Source of the DNA: an uncultured Lachnospiraceae bacterium
GTDB taxonomy: Bacteria > Bacillota > Clostridia > Lachnospirales > Lachnospiraceae
Length of the DNA stretch: 57,649 nt
Direction of reading: 5' to 3'
Assembly (NCBI GenBank): GCA_910579085.1
Contig: CAJTRU010000019.1
Location: forward strand, 1 to 57,649
Positions within the stretch are counted from its first letter, which is position 1; every line of letters begins with the position of its first letter. Positions 35,621 through 43,967 of this stretch are shown here, piece after piece. Below the pieces are notes generated by a model. It was not told the DNA's origin. It searched no databases and worked only from the letters and a program-made list of their open reading frames with translations. A program made the position numbers and the translations under genes.

Positions 35621-36104
35621 TTTACAGTTATCTGGTTATTCTGTGTTTTATTATAAATTTGCGATGACAGGTTTTGCGTGCCAGGTGCCATCAATTATTC
35701 CGTAAAAGGGGCACTTTAACTACGTAGCGCAATGTCATTTAGTTAAGGATTTTGCTGGAAATGTTTTTGGAAAGTGCCAAAGAGCAGACTGGCTGGCAAA
35801 TTCCAAATGTGCTTCCAGTGAACAAGCTGTACGAAGCCGCTGGTGCTTAAGCCCCGTATTAAATGTTCCGCAGGAACATAGGGGCTTTATGCACCATTGT
35901 GTGTGACGTCCAAGCGGAAGCGTGCTTGTTCATGTAAGGCACTTTGGATTTGCCAGCCTATCCAGTAATTATACCATTTTTAAACAAATTCCCTTAACTT
36001 AATGACATTGTAATGTAGCGGAAGCGTGTACTGGTAAGAATATTAGCTGGACACAGAAACCTTGCGTCTGTTAATCCACAAAGACAGGATAACTGTAAAT
36101 TATC
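35621..36104. repeat. Composite outer repeat, copy split by a foldback element
   Basis: The left part has TTTACAGTTATCTGG, then GGTTTTGCGTGCCAGGTGCCA, read here in two blocks, and ATTATTCC. The right part has GGAAGCGTGTACTGG, ATATTAGCTGGACACAG, the CAGAAACCTTGCGT string (36054-36067) and the box GATAACTGTAAATTATC (36088-36104). The stop codon of the convergent methyltransferase gene lies inside that final box. Confidence 0.65.
35730..36010 (-). mobile_element. Foldback (MITE-like) element, copy 4
   Basis: 281 bp. Left end CAATGTCATTTAGTTAAGG; right end CCCTTAACTTAATGACATTG. The internal order matches copy 2, so copies 3 and 4 face each other as copies 1 and 2 do. One base is missing from the inner arm relative to copy 3, which breaks the short open frame seen there. 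Confidence 0.75.
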
Positions 36105-36897
36105 TTATAATTTTTCCACGTCTCTGCCTTGCTGCTTCATACATTACAACTGCTGCCGCTACTGCTGCATTTAATGATTCCAGTTTTCCATCCATAGGTA
36201 TGTGTATGCTTCCTGTTATACATTCCAGTACCCTTTCTTGTATTCCATTTGCCTCATTGCCTATTACAATGCCTGCCCCTTTTGTATAGTCTGCCTTGTC
36301 ATATGCAATGCTGCCTGCCATTGCTGTGCCGTATACACTGTAACCATTGTCTTTAATCTGTTTTATAATCTCTGTAATATCATCCACATATATAAATGGC
36401 ATCCTGAATATTGACCCCATTGTGGAACGTACTGTCTTAGGGTTAAATAAATCCGCTGTCCCCTTTCCCATTATAACAGCGGACAGGCCTGCACCCTCTG
36501 CTGTACGCATTATTGTGCCAAGGTTGCCAGGGTCACGTATATCATCAAGCATAAGCCATATATGCTTTTTGTCATCCAGTATATCCTTAATATTATAGGA
36601 TGGCTGTTTTACAACCCCTAATATGCCTTGTGTTGTAACTGTATCTGAAAGCTGCCTGAATACCTGGCCTGAAACAGTTTCATAAGGGAATTCTTTTAAA
36701 AGCCATTCCAGGCTTTCCTGCTTTTTCCCTAATACCAGTTCTGATATATATGTTTTTACAAGGCAGCCTTTTTCTGCTGCCTCTTTAACCATTTTAAAGC
36801 CTTCTGCTATAAATAAAGACGAAGCCCGCCTGTATTTTGGCTGTTTTTGCAGTTTTGTTATTTCTTTCAACTGCTGGTTTGATATACTGCTAATCAT
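36100..36897 (-). CDS. TrmH/SpoU-family RNA 2'-O-methyltransferase
   Basis: 265 residues. The N-terminal RNA-binding domain (about 5-90; KLQKQPKYRRASSLFIAEG) is followed by the knotted SPOUT domain. Motif 1 is DDIRDPGNLGTIMRTAEGAG, motif 2 GIVIGNEANGI, and motif 3 IPMDGKLESLNAAVAAAV, which bind SAM and complete the trefoil knot. It methylates a ribose in rRNA or tRNA (RlmB-like); the exact target is unclear. The TAA stop is supplied by the GATAA-type box of the adjacent repeat. It lies 73 bases downstream of prfA. Confidence 0.92.
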   Translation of the reverse strand: MISSISNQQLKEITKLQKQPKYRRASSLFIAEGFKMVKEAAEKGCLVKTYISELVLGKKQESLEWLLKEFPYETVSGQVFRQLSDTVTTQGILGVVKQPSYNIKDILDDKKHIWLMLDDIRDPGNLGTIMRTAEGAGLSAVIMGKGTADLFNPKTVRSTMGSIFRMPFIYVDDITEIIKQIKDNGYSVYGTAMAGSIAYDKADYTKGAGIVIGNEANGIQERVLECITGSIHIPMDGKLESLNAAVAAAVVMYEAARQRRGKIIR

Positions 36898-36970
36898 CTG
36901 TCTGTTCCTGCTTCCTTAAGTTACTTTTTCTGTTTTATATTCCGTTTCTTTCCAAGTATACCAGAACCCC

Positions 36971-38047
36971 TTACGCACTTTCATTCATTTTTGCAAGCCT
37001 TGCTGCCTGGTCTGCTGCTATTATATTATCAAGCACTTCATTTATATCACCATCAAGTATTTCACTAAGCCTGTGGCTTGTATATTTTATACGGTGGTCT
37101 GTTACACGCCCCTGCGGGAAGTTATATGTCCTTATTTTTTCTGAACGGTCACCTGTCCCAACCTGGCTTCTTCTTTCTGCTGCCTGCTCGCTGCTCGCCT
37201 TCTCAAGTTCCATGTCATATATCCTTGAACGCAGTACTTTCATTGCTTTATCTTTATTTTTAAGCTGTGACTTCTCATCCTGGCAGGTTACTACTATTCC
37301 TGTAGGAAGATGTGTAATCCTTACAGCGGAGTCAGTTGTATTTACGCACTGCCCGCCGTTGCCCGAAGCACGGTAAACATCTATTTTACAGTCATTAGGG
37401 TCTACATGTACGTCTACTTCTTCCACTTCTGGCATTATTGCAACTGTAGCTGTTGAAGTATGGATACGTCCGCCGGATTCTGTTGATGGTATACGCTGTA
37501 CACGGTGTACACCGCTTTCATATTTAAGTTTTGAGTATGCACCTGTGCCTATAACCATAAATACAATTTCTTTAAAACCGCCTATGCCATTTTCATTGGC
37601 ACTCATAACTTCAACTTTCCACCGGTTGTTTTCAGCAAACTTTGAATACATACGGAATAAGTCTGCCGCAAAAAGGGCAGCTTCATCCCCGCCAGCACCC
37701 CCGCGTATTTCAACAATTACATTTTTGTCATCATTAGGGTCTTTAGGAAGCATAAGTATTTTAAGTTCCTGTTCACATTCAGCAACTTTTTCCTTACAGG
37801 CATTAAGTTCCTCTTTGGCAAGCTCCCTCATCTCTTCGTCATTTTCTTCATCAAGGATTGCAAGGCTGTCCTCTATGCCATCCTTTGCTTCCCTATACTC
37901 TTTATATTTGCTTGCAACTGGTGACAGTTCGCTCTGTTCCCTCATCAGCTCCCTGTACTGTTCCTGGTTATTAATTACTTCTGGTTCTGTAAGCAGCATA
38001 TTTATCTCTTCAAGCCTTCTTGTTAAATCTTCTAATTTATCAAACAT
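36971..38047 (-). CDS. prfA: Peptide chain release factor 1
   Basis: 358 residues, full length. RF1 reads UAA and UAG. The codon-recognition tripeptide is PST (187-189, in RIPSTESGGRIHTS), the RF1-type PxT rather than the RF2 SPF, and the catalytic GGQ is at 231-233 (SGNGGQCVNTTDSAVR). AAAGGA lies 11 bases upstream of the ATG. prmC, whose product methylates the GGQ glutamine, is directly upstream, so the two are probably one transcript. Confidence 0.97.
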   Translation of the reverse strand: MFDKLEDLTRRLEEINMLLTEPEVINNQEQYRELMREQSELSPVASKYKEYREAKDGIEDSLAILDEENDEEMRELAKEELNACKEKVAECEQELKILMLPKDPNDDKNVIVEIRGGAGGDEAALFAADLFRMYSKFAENNRWKVEVMSANENGIGGFKEIVFMVIGTGAYSKLKYESGVHRVQRIPSTESGGRIHTSTATVAIMPEVEEVDVHVDPNDCKIDVYRASGNGGQCVNTTDSAVRITHLPTGIVVTCQDEKSQLKNKDKAMKVLRSRIYDMELEKASSEQAAERRSQVGTGDRSEKIRTYNFPQGRVTDHRIKYTSHRLSEILDGDINEVLDNIIAADQAARLAKMNESA

Positions 38048-38117
38048 AATTCATTATTCCTTTCAAAAATATACCAGACTGTTCTAAACACAGCAGAATA
38101 TTACTGCATGTATTGTA

Positions 38118-38957
38118 TTACGGCATTACCCCAGCTACAACCCTGTCATTGCCAGATAAATCTTTCCTGACACAAATATCATTATAACCACTCTCCTTAA
38201 ACATTTCCGAAACCTGCTCTCCCTGGTCATATCCTGTTTCAACTGCCAGTATCCCGCCTGGTTTAAGATAATTCTTTGCTTCCCTGCTTATAATACTATA
38301 AAAATACAGCCCGTCCTGCCCTCCGTCAAGTGCCATTAATGGCTCATGCCCTTTTACTTCAGGCATAAGTGTATCTATAACAGAAGTCCTTATATATGGC
38401 GGATTTGAAGCAATAATGCCATATGTCCCTGTTATATTTTTAAACAGGTCACTATAGACAAATTTTATATCTGCCCCGTTTATTTCTGCGTTATGTCTTG
38501 CAATACCCAGTGCCCTTTCTGAATAATCAGACGCCGTACAGGAGGCAGCCCCGCCAAGTTTTAACAGTGATACAGCTATACATCCTGAACCTGTACACAG
38601 GTCAAGTATATCCTGTCCTTTTACGAATGGAAGCAGGTATTCCACAAGTGTTTCTGTATCCTGCCTTGGCACAAGCACATCAGGTGAAACTTTAAACTTA
38701 AGCCCCATAAATTCCTGGCTGCCAGTAATATACTGCAATGGCATATGTGATGCCCTGGTATCTATAAGCTTTAAATACTTTGTAATGGTTTCTTCTGTGG
38801 CAGTTTCTTCCCGTTTTAAAAAATACTCTGCCCTCCCCATGCCAGTGGCATATTCAAGCAGATACCATGCATCTGTATCAAAACATGGTATGCCAGACTG
38901 TTTTAAAATCTCTTTTCCTTTATTTAAAATATCCTGAAAGCGTAATTTATCCTGCAT
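38118..38957 (-). CDS. prmC: Release factor glutamine methyltransferase
   Basis: 279 residues. Methylates the glutamine of the GGQ motif in RF1 and RF2. An N-terminal helical domain (about 1-80) is followed by a SAM-dependent methyltransferase domain: LDLCTGSGCIAVSLL binds SAM and NPPY (IIASNPPYIR) positions the glutamine amide. VLVPRQDTETLVE is typical of HemK/PrmC. GGGGGAT precedes the ATG. It lies upstream of prfA, the common order in Firmicutes. Confidence 0.96.
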   Translation of the reverse strand: MQDKLRFQDILNKGKEILKQSGIPCFDTDAWYLLEYATGMGRAEYFLKREETATEETITKYLKLIDTRASHMPLQYITGSQEFMGLKFKVSPDVLVPRQDTETLVEYLLPFVKGQDILDLCTGSGCIAVSLLKLGGAASCTASDYSERALGIARHNAEINGADIKFVYSDLFKNITGTYGIIASNPPYIRTSVIDTLMPEVKGHEPLMALDGGQDGLYFYSIISREAKNYLKPGGILAVETGYDQGEQVSEMFKESGYNDICVRKDLSGNDRVVAGVMP

Positions 38958-39010
38958 AACTTTTATCCCCCAGATATTATTGCCAGGCGTCTGTTTCTTG
39001 TATAATACAT

Positions 39011-40393
39011 CTATTTATAATCAGATAAATTTATTACTTTAGCCCCGCTCTTTTTAACAGTGCTTTCCTTTCCAGTATCCATGCCCTGTGCATTTATGCT
39101 TTTTACATTGTCCACTTCCTGTGTTTTCTGGCTGTCTGTGCCTGCTTCACCAGATAAATCAAGAAAATGGTCAAGCCCTGTAAGTGTTTCATCCTGGACA
39201 TCTGTCTGTAGTGTTATTGCTTTCCTTGCTTCTTTACGTTTTCTGGCTTCCTCGGCTATCTTTTCAAGTTCAGCCTCTTTCTTCTCCATTTCCTGTATCT
39301 GGCGTGCCCTCTCTGTGGCGCGCTGCTTATTCTCGCGCTCTCTTTCAAGCAGTTCTTCCCTTATTTGTGCACGGGACTTTTTAACAGAACCTGCTTTTGC
39401 TTTCTCCTCACGCCTTGCCTTTTCTGACCTGCACCATCTCTGGTAAGCTTCCCAGTCAAACACTTCTTCAACAGAAGCAATAGCTACCTCTATCATTTTA
39501 TCATCAGGTTCTCTTGTAGTCAGCCTCTGCAATAACATTCCTGGCTTGCTTAAAAATGATATTATTTTATTGTCTGTATTGCCTGCAATACGTATAAATT
39601 CATAAGAAACCCCTGCAATAACAGGCACAAGAAGGACACGGGAAAGAAGACGCAGCCATACATTTTCAAAATGTATAAACATAAAACATACAATGCTTAT
39701 AAACATTACAATAAGAAGGAAGCTTGTCCCGCATCTTTTATGGTGCTTGGACTGTTTACGTACATTTTCCACAGTAAGTTCAAGCCCGCTTTCAACACAG
39801 TTTATAGATTTATGTTCTGCGCCATGATACATAAACACCCTTTTTATATCCTGTACCATTGAAATTGCAAGCACATACCCTATAAATAAAACAATACGTA
39901 TTAAACCTTCAATTAACGCAAGTATAGTGGGTGACTCCACGGCAGAATGTAAAAGCTGTGATAAAAAAAATGGCAGTACCATAAATATGCCAATTGCCAG
40001 CAAAATTGAAAATACAACAGTAAACACTATTTCAAGGTTATTATTGCTTTCTTTCTTTTCTTTTATATTCTCTTCTATATTTCCATTATCCCCGCTGCCT
40101 TGGCTGTTTTCTTTATTATTCCCGTCCTGGCTGGCCTTATCTTCCTCTTCCTCAAAAAAATCAGCAGAATATGTAAGTGTCTTCATTCCTAAAACTAATG
40201 ACTCAATAAAATTTATTATACCTCTTATTATTGGCAGCCTGAAGAAAACGGACTTTTCAGCTATGCTTTTACATTTGCCATGAATAACATTAATACCACC
40301 ATCAGGCTTTCTGGTTGCAACAGCATAATCTGACTTATATTTCATCATTACGCCTTCTAATACAGCCTGGCCTCCTATTCCCGATGACTTCAT
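39011..40393 (-). CDS. DUF1385 membrane protein with charged C-terminal extension
   Basis: 460 residues. The N-terminal GIGGQAVLEGVMMK is the signature of DUF1385, found beside prmC-prfA in many Clostridia. About four TM segments are at 130-280; YHGAEHKSINCVE and KHHKRCGTSFLL are conserved polar motifs. Residues about 330-400 are a Glu/Lys/Arg-rich coiled coil and the end is disordered. The biochemical function is unknown. The ATG at 40393 follows TGGAGG; the frame extends upstream through the rpmE terminator, which cannot be coding. Confidence 0.9.
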   Translation of the reverse strand: MKSSGIGGQAVLEGVMMKYKSDYAVATRKPDGGINVIHGKCKSIAEKSVFFRLPIIRGIINFIESLVLGMKTLTYSADFFEEEEDKASQDGNNKENSQGSGDNGNIEENIKEKKESNNNLEIVFTVVFSILLAIGIFMVLPFFLSQLLHSAVESPTILALIEGLIRIVLFIGYVLAISMVQDIKRVFMYHGAEHKSINCVESGLELTVENVRKQSKHHKRCGTSFLLIVMFISIVCFMFIHFENVWLRLLSRVLLVPVIAGVSYEFIRIAGNTDNKIISFLSKPGMLLQRLTTREPDDKMIEVAIASVEEVFDWEAYQRWCRSEKARREEKAKAGSVKKSRAQIREELLERERENKQRATERARQIQEMEKKEAELEKIAEEARKRKEARKAITLQTDVQDETLTGLDHFLDLSGEAGTDSQKTQEVDNVKSINAQGMDTGKESTVKKSGAKVINLSDYK

Positions 40394-40439
40394 AACATTC
40401 CTCCATTCAATCAAATAGTAATAGTTATAATAACAAGGT

Positions 40440-40479
40440 AAAAATGGCCACAACATCCGCCTGACGGGTGCTGCAGCCA
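40440..40479 (-). terminator. Intrinsic terminator after rpmE
   Basis: On the minus strand TGGCTGCAGCACCCG pairs with CGGATGTTGTGGCCA (15 positions, three G-U pairs and one mismatch) and is followed by TTTTT. It separates rpmE from the DUF1385 gene. Confidence 0.75.
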
Positions 40480-40498
40480 TTGGCAATGCCAGTATATC

Positions 40499-40702
40499 TT
40501 ACGCCTGGATACCGTATTTACGATTGAACTTGTCAATCGCACCACGTGCTTTAACAGTTTTCTGCTGGCCTGTGTAAAAAGAATGACATTTTGAACAGAT
40601 TTCTACATGTATTTCTTCCTTAGTTGAACCTGTTACAAACTCATTGCCACAGTTGCATACAACCTTTGCCTGGTAATATTCTGGATGAATTCCTTCTTTC
40701 AT
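40499..40702 (-). CDS. rpmE: 50S ribosomal protein L31, zinc-binding type
   Basis: 67 residues. MKEGIHPEYYQAKVVCNCGN is the family start. CNCG and CSKC are the four zinc ligands, so this is the Zn-containing (C+) form, and FYTGQQKTVKARGAIDKFN is conserved. The ATG at 40702 follows TGGAGG. The gene has its own strong promoter and a structured leader of about 160 bases upstream and a terminator downstream, so it is mostly an independent unit despite lying between rho and DUF1385. Confidence 0.97.
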   Translation of the reverse strand: MKEGIHPEYYQAKVVCNCGNEFVTGSTKEEIHVEICSKCHSFYTGQQKTVKARGAIDKFNRKYGIQA

Positions 40703-40793
40703 TATTATAACCTCCATTCTGCAGCCCCGTAGTACAACATGTCCTGTGCAGCACTATGGACAGCATATAATTAACACACTGGCAGATATGAAT

Positions 40794-40847
40794 ACCTGCC
40801 AAAACAGGCAAGTTTAGCCTATGCTTAAATAGCAGCAAACTTACCTG
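40794..40847 (-). promoter_or_regulatory. rpmE leader with mutually exclusive stems
   Basis: On the minus strand CAGGTAAGTTT (40847-40837) can pair with AAACTTGCCTG (40815-40805) over 11 positions, one of them a T-G pair. The same downstream strand can instead pair with GGCAGGT (40800-40794) as ACTTGCC-6 nt-GGCAGGT. Only one of these can form at a time. L31 leader motifs are known from Firmicutes; whether this is one is not verified. Confidence 0.55.
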
Positions 40848-40871
40848 GTGATTTTAAAAAACAACTTCCTA

Positions 40872-40900
40872 AGTATAACATACAAAATATTCTAATGCAA
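40872..40900 (-). promoter_or_regulatory. rpmE promoter
   Basis: On the minus strand TTGCAT (40900-40895), a 17-bp spacer and TATACT (40877-40872). It lies between the rho stop and rpmE, about 170 bases above the rpmE start. Confidence 0.7.
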
Positions 40901-40918
40901 TATATTTCTATTGAAATT

Positions 40919-42484
40919 CTATATTATTTTTACCTTCTTTATTGTCTGGATAAAGTCCATATTGCTTTTTGTCCTTCTGAAAGTATCAATAATACGTTCA
41001 ACTGCTTCATCAGCCTTATTACTGTTAAACGCCTTCCTTATAAGGAAATTAGCCTCTGCCTCCTCCTGTGAAAGCAGCAGGTCATCACGCCTTGTACTTG
41101 ACTTTGGCAAATCAATTGCAGGGAATACGCGTTTTTCAGAAAGTTTCCTGTCAAGCACAATCTCCATATTTCCTGTACCCTTAAACTCTTCAAATACTAC
41201 ATCATCCATTTTGCTTCCAGTATCAACAAGTGCCGTTGCAAGTATTGTAAGGCTTCCGCCCTCACGCATATTCCTTGCCGCACCAAAAAACCTTTTTGGC
41301 ATATGCAGTGCAGCAGGGTCGAGCCCGCCTGACAATGTACGCCCGCTAGGCTGTACAGTAAGGTTATATGCCCTTGCAAGCCTTGTAATGCTGTCAAGCA
41401 GTACCATAACATCTTCACCATGTTCAACAAGGCGTTTTGCCCTTTCAATAACCATTTCAGATACCCTTTTATGGTTTTCTGGGAGTTCGTCAAATGTTGA
41501 ATATATTACATCTGCATTATGCCCCATAATAGACTCTTTTATATCTGTAACTTCCTCCGGCCTTTCATCAATAAGCAGGACAATAAGGTGCATTTTAGGA
41601 TAGTTGGTTTTAACAGCCTTGGCAACCTGCTTTAATAATGTAGTTTTACCTGTCTTTGGCTGTGAAACAATCATGCCGCGCTGCCCTTTGCCAATAGGGG
41701 AAATTAAATCCATCATCCGCATGGAAACAGGCCCGCCCTGCATTTCAAGCTTTATTCTTTCATTTGGGAATACAGGTGTAAGCTGTTCAAACTTAACACG
41801 GCGTATAATCCTGTCAGGATTGACACCATTAACAGTACGGATATATAAAAGTGCGCCAAACTTTTCATTCTGGTTGCGTACCCTTACATTGCCTCTGAGA
41901 ATATCCCCTGTACGCAGATGGTATTTTCTAATAAGCGCTGGTGACACATATACATCCTCATCACCTGGCAGGTAATTATCACACCTGATAAAACCATACC
42001 CCTCCTGCATCACCTCAAGGATACCCTCACGGATTTCCCCGCTGTCAAGCTGTTCCATATCACTAGGCTGTGTATTGTTCTGGTCGTTTCTATTATTGTA
42101 ATTATTATAGTTACTATTGTTATTAGCTGCATTGCCATTATTATAGTTATTGCTGTTATTATTGTTGCTATTATTAGCATTAAAATTACTATTGTTATTA
42201 TTATAGCCGTTATTATTTCTGGCTATAGTCCTGGTACGTTCAGGCCTTCTGCCCTTTTCCTCTTCACCCTCTGGTTTATTGTCCCTTAGTGCTTTTTTAA
42301 CTGGCTGGCTGCTTTCAGTTGTATTTACAGAACTTTCTATAGCATTGCTGCCCTTGCTGCTTTCCTCTAGTTCAAGAATTTTTTCAAGAAGTTCTTGCTT
42401 CTTATATGTAGTTACATTTTTTAAACCTAAATTTCTCCCTGCAATACGCAATTCCACAAGTGACATTTTCTCAAATTCTGACAT
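40919..42484 (-). CDS. rho: Transcription termination factor Rho with Asn-rich insert
   Basis: 521 residues, longer than the 420 or so of E. coli Rho. The Rho_N domain (about 1-45) is followed by a charged linker and an Asn-rich low-complexity tract (about 90-140, about 31 Asn in 51 residues). Then come the RNA-binding OB domain (about 150-225; GYGFIRCDNYLPGDEDVYVS) and the RecA-like motor with Walker A SQPKTGKTTLLK and Walker B LIVLLIDERPEEV. Clostridium botulinum Rho carries a comparable N-rich domain shown to form prions. GAGGT precedes the ATG. Confidence 0.96.
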   Translation of the reverse strand: MSEFEKMSLVELRIAGRNLGLKNVTTYKKQELLEKILELEESSKGSNAIESSVNTTESSQPVKKALRDNKPEGEEEKGRRPERTRTIARNNNGYNNNNSNFNANNSNNNNSNNYNNGNAANNNSNYNNYNNRNDQNNTQPSDMEQLDSGEIREGILEVMQEGYGFIRCDNYLPGDEDVYVSPALIRKYHLRTGDILRGNVRVRNQNEKFGALLYIRTVNGVNPDRIIRRVKFEQLTPVFPNERIKLEMQGGPVSMRMMDLISPIGKGQRGMIVSQPKTGKTTLLKQVAKAVKTNYPKMHLIVLLIDERPEEVTDIKESIMGHNADVIYSTFDELPENHKRVSEMVIERAKRLVEHGEDVMVLLDSITRLARAYNLTVQPSGRTLSGGLDPAALHMPKRFFGAARNMREGGSLTILATALVDTGSKMDDVVFEEFKGTGNMEIVLDRKLSEKRVFPAIDLPKSSTRRDDLLLSQEEAEANFLIRKAFNSNKADEAVERIIDTFRRTKSNMDFIQTIKKVKII

Positions 42485-42815
42485 AATTAACCTCTTTCTT
42501 TATTAATGTATATTAACCATCAGCTATACTACTATGGCTGTTGCTGTTGCTTGTTCAATAACAGGAATTGTATAATCTCTTGAAAATTAAATAGAATTAA
42601 TAGAAATAATCTATAATGTCCAGATGTTAAACGCACTTTTTAACGCTCCAGTCCTATAATTAATATACACAATAAGTTCCGTATTGTAAAGTAAATTCTT
42701 GTTTTAAAAATAATTGTGTGATATCATGGATATTGCCACGTATTTTCCAAGTATATACTGGACATAAAAAATATATTACATTAATTTTATATATTATATA
42801 AATGGAGGTTTTAAA
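42485..42815. other. Intergenic region between divergent rho and malic enzyme genes
   Basis: 331 bases without a gene. It holds the rho promoter on the minus strand and a weaker plus-strand candidate, TTGTTT (42699-42704), a 17-bp spacer and TATCAT (42722-42727), for the malic enzyme gene. The rho leader of about 170 bases contains the small hairpin GTTAAA-7 nt-TTTAAC and a CA-rich stretch (AACAAGCAACAGCAACAGCC), which could be a Rho loading site for autoregulation; that is only a guess. Confidence 0.5.
42662..42690 (-). promoter_or_regulatory. rho promoter
   Basis: On the minus strand TTTACA (42690-42685), a 17-bp spacer and TATATT (42667-42662). It is 178 bases above the rho start, so the transcript has a long leader. 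Confidence 0.65.
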
Positions 42816-43967
42816 ATGACCAGCAATGAAAAAGCATTATCTCTACATAAGGAATGGAGAGGAAAAATCAGCACATCCCCTAAATGCCATGTAAATACAA
42901 GGGAAGACCTTGCTATTGCTTATACACCAGGGGTTGCCGAACCATGTAAGGTTATCGCAGGTAATAAAGAAGAAGCATATAATTATACAATTAAGTCAAA
43001 TACTGTAGCTGTTGTTTCTGATGGAAGCGCAGTCCTTGGGCTTGGCAATATAGGCCCTCATGCTGCAATGCCTGTTATGGAAGGAAAAGCTGTTTTATTC
43101 AAGGAATTTGGCGGTGTCAATGCATTTCCTATATGTCTTGATACACAGGACACTGAGGAAATTATAAAGACAGTTATAAATATTTCACCTGCATTTGGTG
43201 GTATTAACCTTGAGGATATTTCTGCACCAAGATGTTTTGAAATTGAGGAACGCCTTAAAAAGGCACTTGATATCCCTGTCTTCCATGATGACCAGCATGG
43301 TACTGCAATTGTTGTGCTTGCAGGCATTATTAATGCCATGAAAGTTACTGGCAGGACAAGGGAAAATTGCAGTATTGTTGTAAATGGCGCTGGTTCAGCA
43401 GGTGTTGCAATAACTAAACTTCTCCTGAAGTATGGTTTTAAAGACATTGTTATGTGCGACAAGTCTGGAATTATATCTGCTTCCACACCTGGACTTAACT
43501 GGATGCAGGAAGAAATGGCAAAAGTTACAAATCTTTCTGGCAAAACAGGAAGCCTTGCAGATGCACTTGCTGGCGCTGATATATTTGTAGGCGTTTCCGC
43601 ACCTGGCATTGTTTCAGAAGAAATGGCAGCATCAATGAATAAAGACGCAATTATCTTTGCAATGGCAAACCCAGTACCTGAAATTATGCCTGATGTTGCT
43701 AAAAAAGCTGGTGTTAAAGTAGTAGGGACAGGCCGTTCAGATTTTCCTAACCAGATAAATAACGTTGTTGCATTTCCAGGAATATTTAAAGGTGCACTTG
43801 AAGGGCGTGCTTCCCAGATTACAGAGGAGATGAAACTTGCTGCTGCCCTTGCAATAGCAGGCCTTGTAGATGATGCAGACTTGAATGAAGATAATATTAT
43901 GCCTGAAGCTTTTGACCCACGTGTTGCTGATGTTGTGTCTGAAGCAGTAAGGTCACATATAAAATAA
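42816..43967 (+). CDS. NAD(P)-dependent malic enzyme
   Basis: 383 residues, the short bacterial malic enzyme without the phosphotransacetylase-like extension. Converts malate to pyruvate and CO2. YTPGVAEPCK at the N terminus holds the catalytic Tyr, DISAPRCFEIE and FHDDQHGTAIV the metal ligands, NGAGSAGVAITKLLL the Rossmann nucleotide-binding loop, and FAMANPVPEI the C-terminal motif. TGGAGGTTTTAAA lies before the ATG. Its stop overlaps the start of the radical SAM gene by one base (TAATG), so the two are translationally coupled. Confidence 0.95.
   Translation: MTSNEKALSLHKEWRGKISTSPKCHVNTREDLAIAYTPGVAEPCKVIAGNKEEAYNYTIKSNTVAVVSDGSAVLGLGNIGPHAAMPVMEGKAVLFKEFGGVNAFPICLDTQDTEEIIKTVINISPAFGGINLEDISAPRCFEIEERLKKALDIPVFHDDQHGTAIVVLAGIINAMKVTGRTRENCSIVVNGAGSAGVAITKLLLKYGFKDIVMCDKSGIISASTPGLNWMQEEMAKVTNLSGKTGSLADALAGADIFVGVSAPGIVSEEMAASMNKDAIIFAMANPVPEIMPDVAKKAGVKVVGTGRSDFPNQINNVVAFPGIFKGALEGRASQITEEMKLAAALAIAGLVDDADLNEDNIMPEAFDPRVADVVSEAVRSHIK

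Noticed and set aside
42060..42220. ATT-rich repeats resembling a microsatellite in rho
   Set aside because: They are in-frame Asn codons (AAT, AAC) of the Asn-rich domain.
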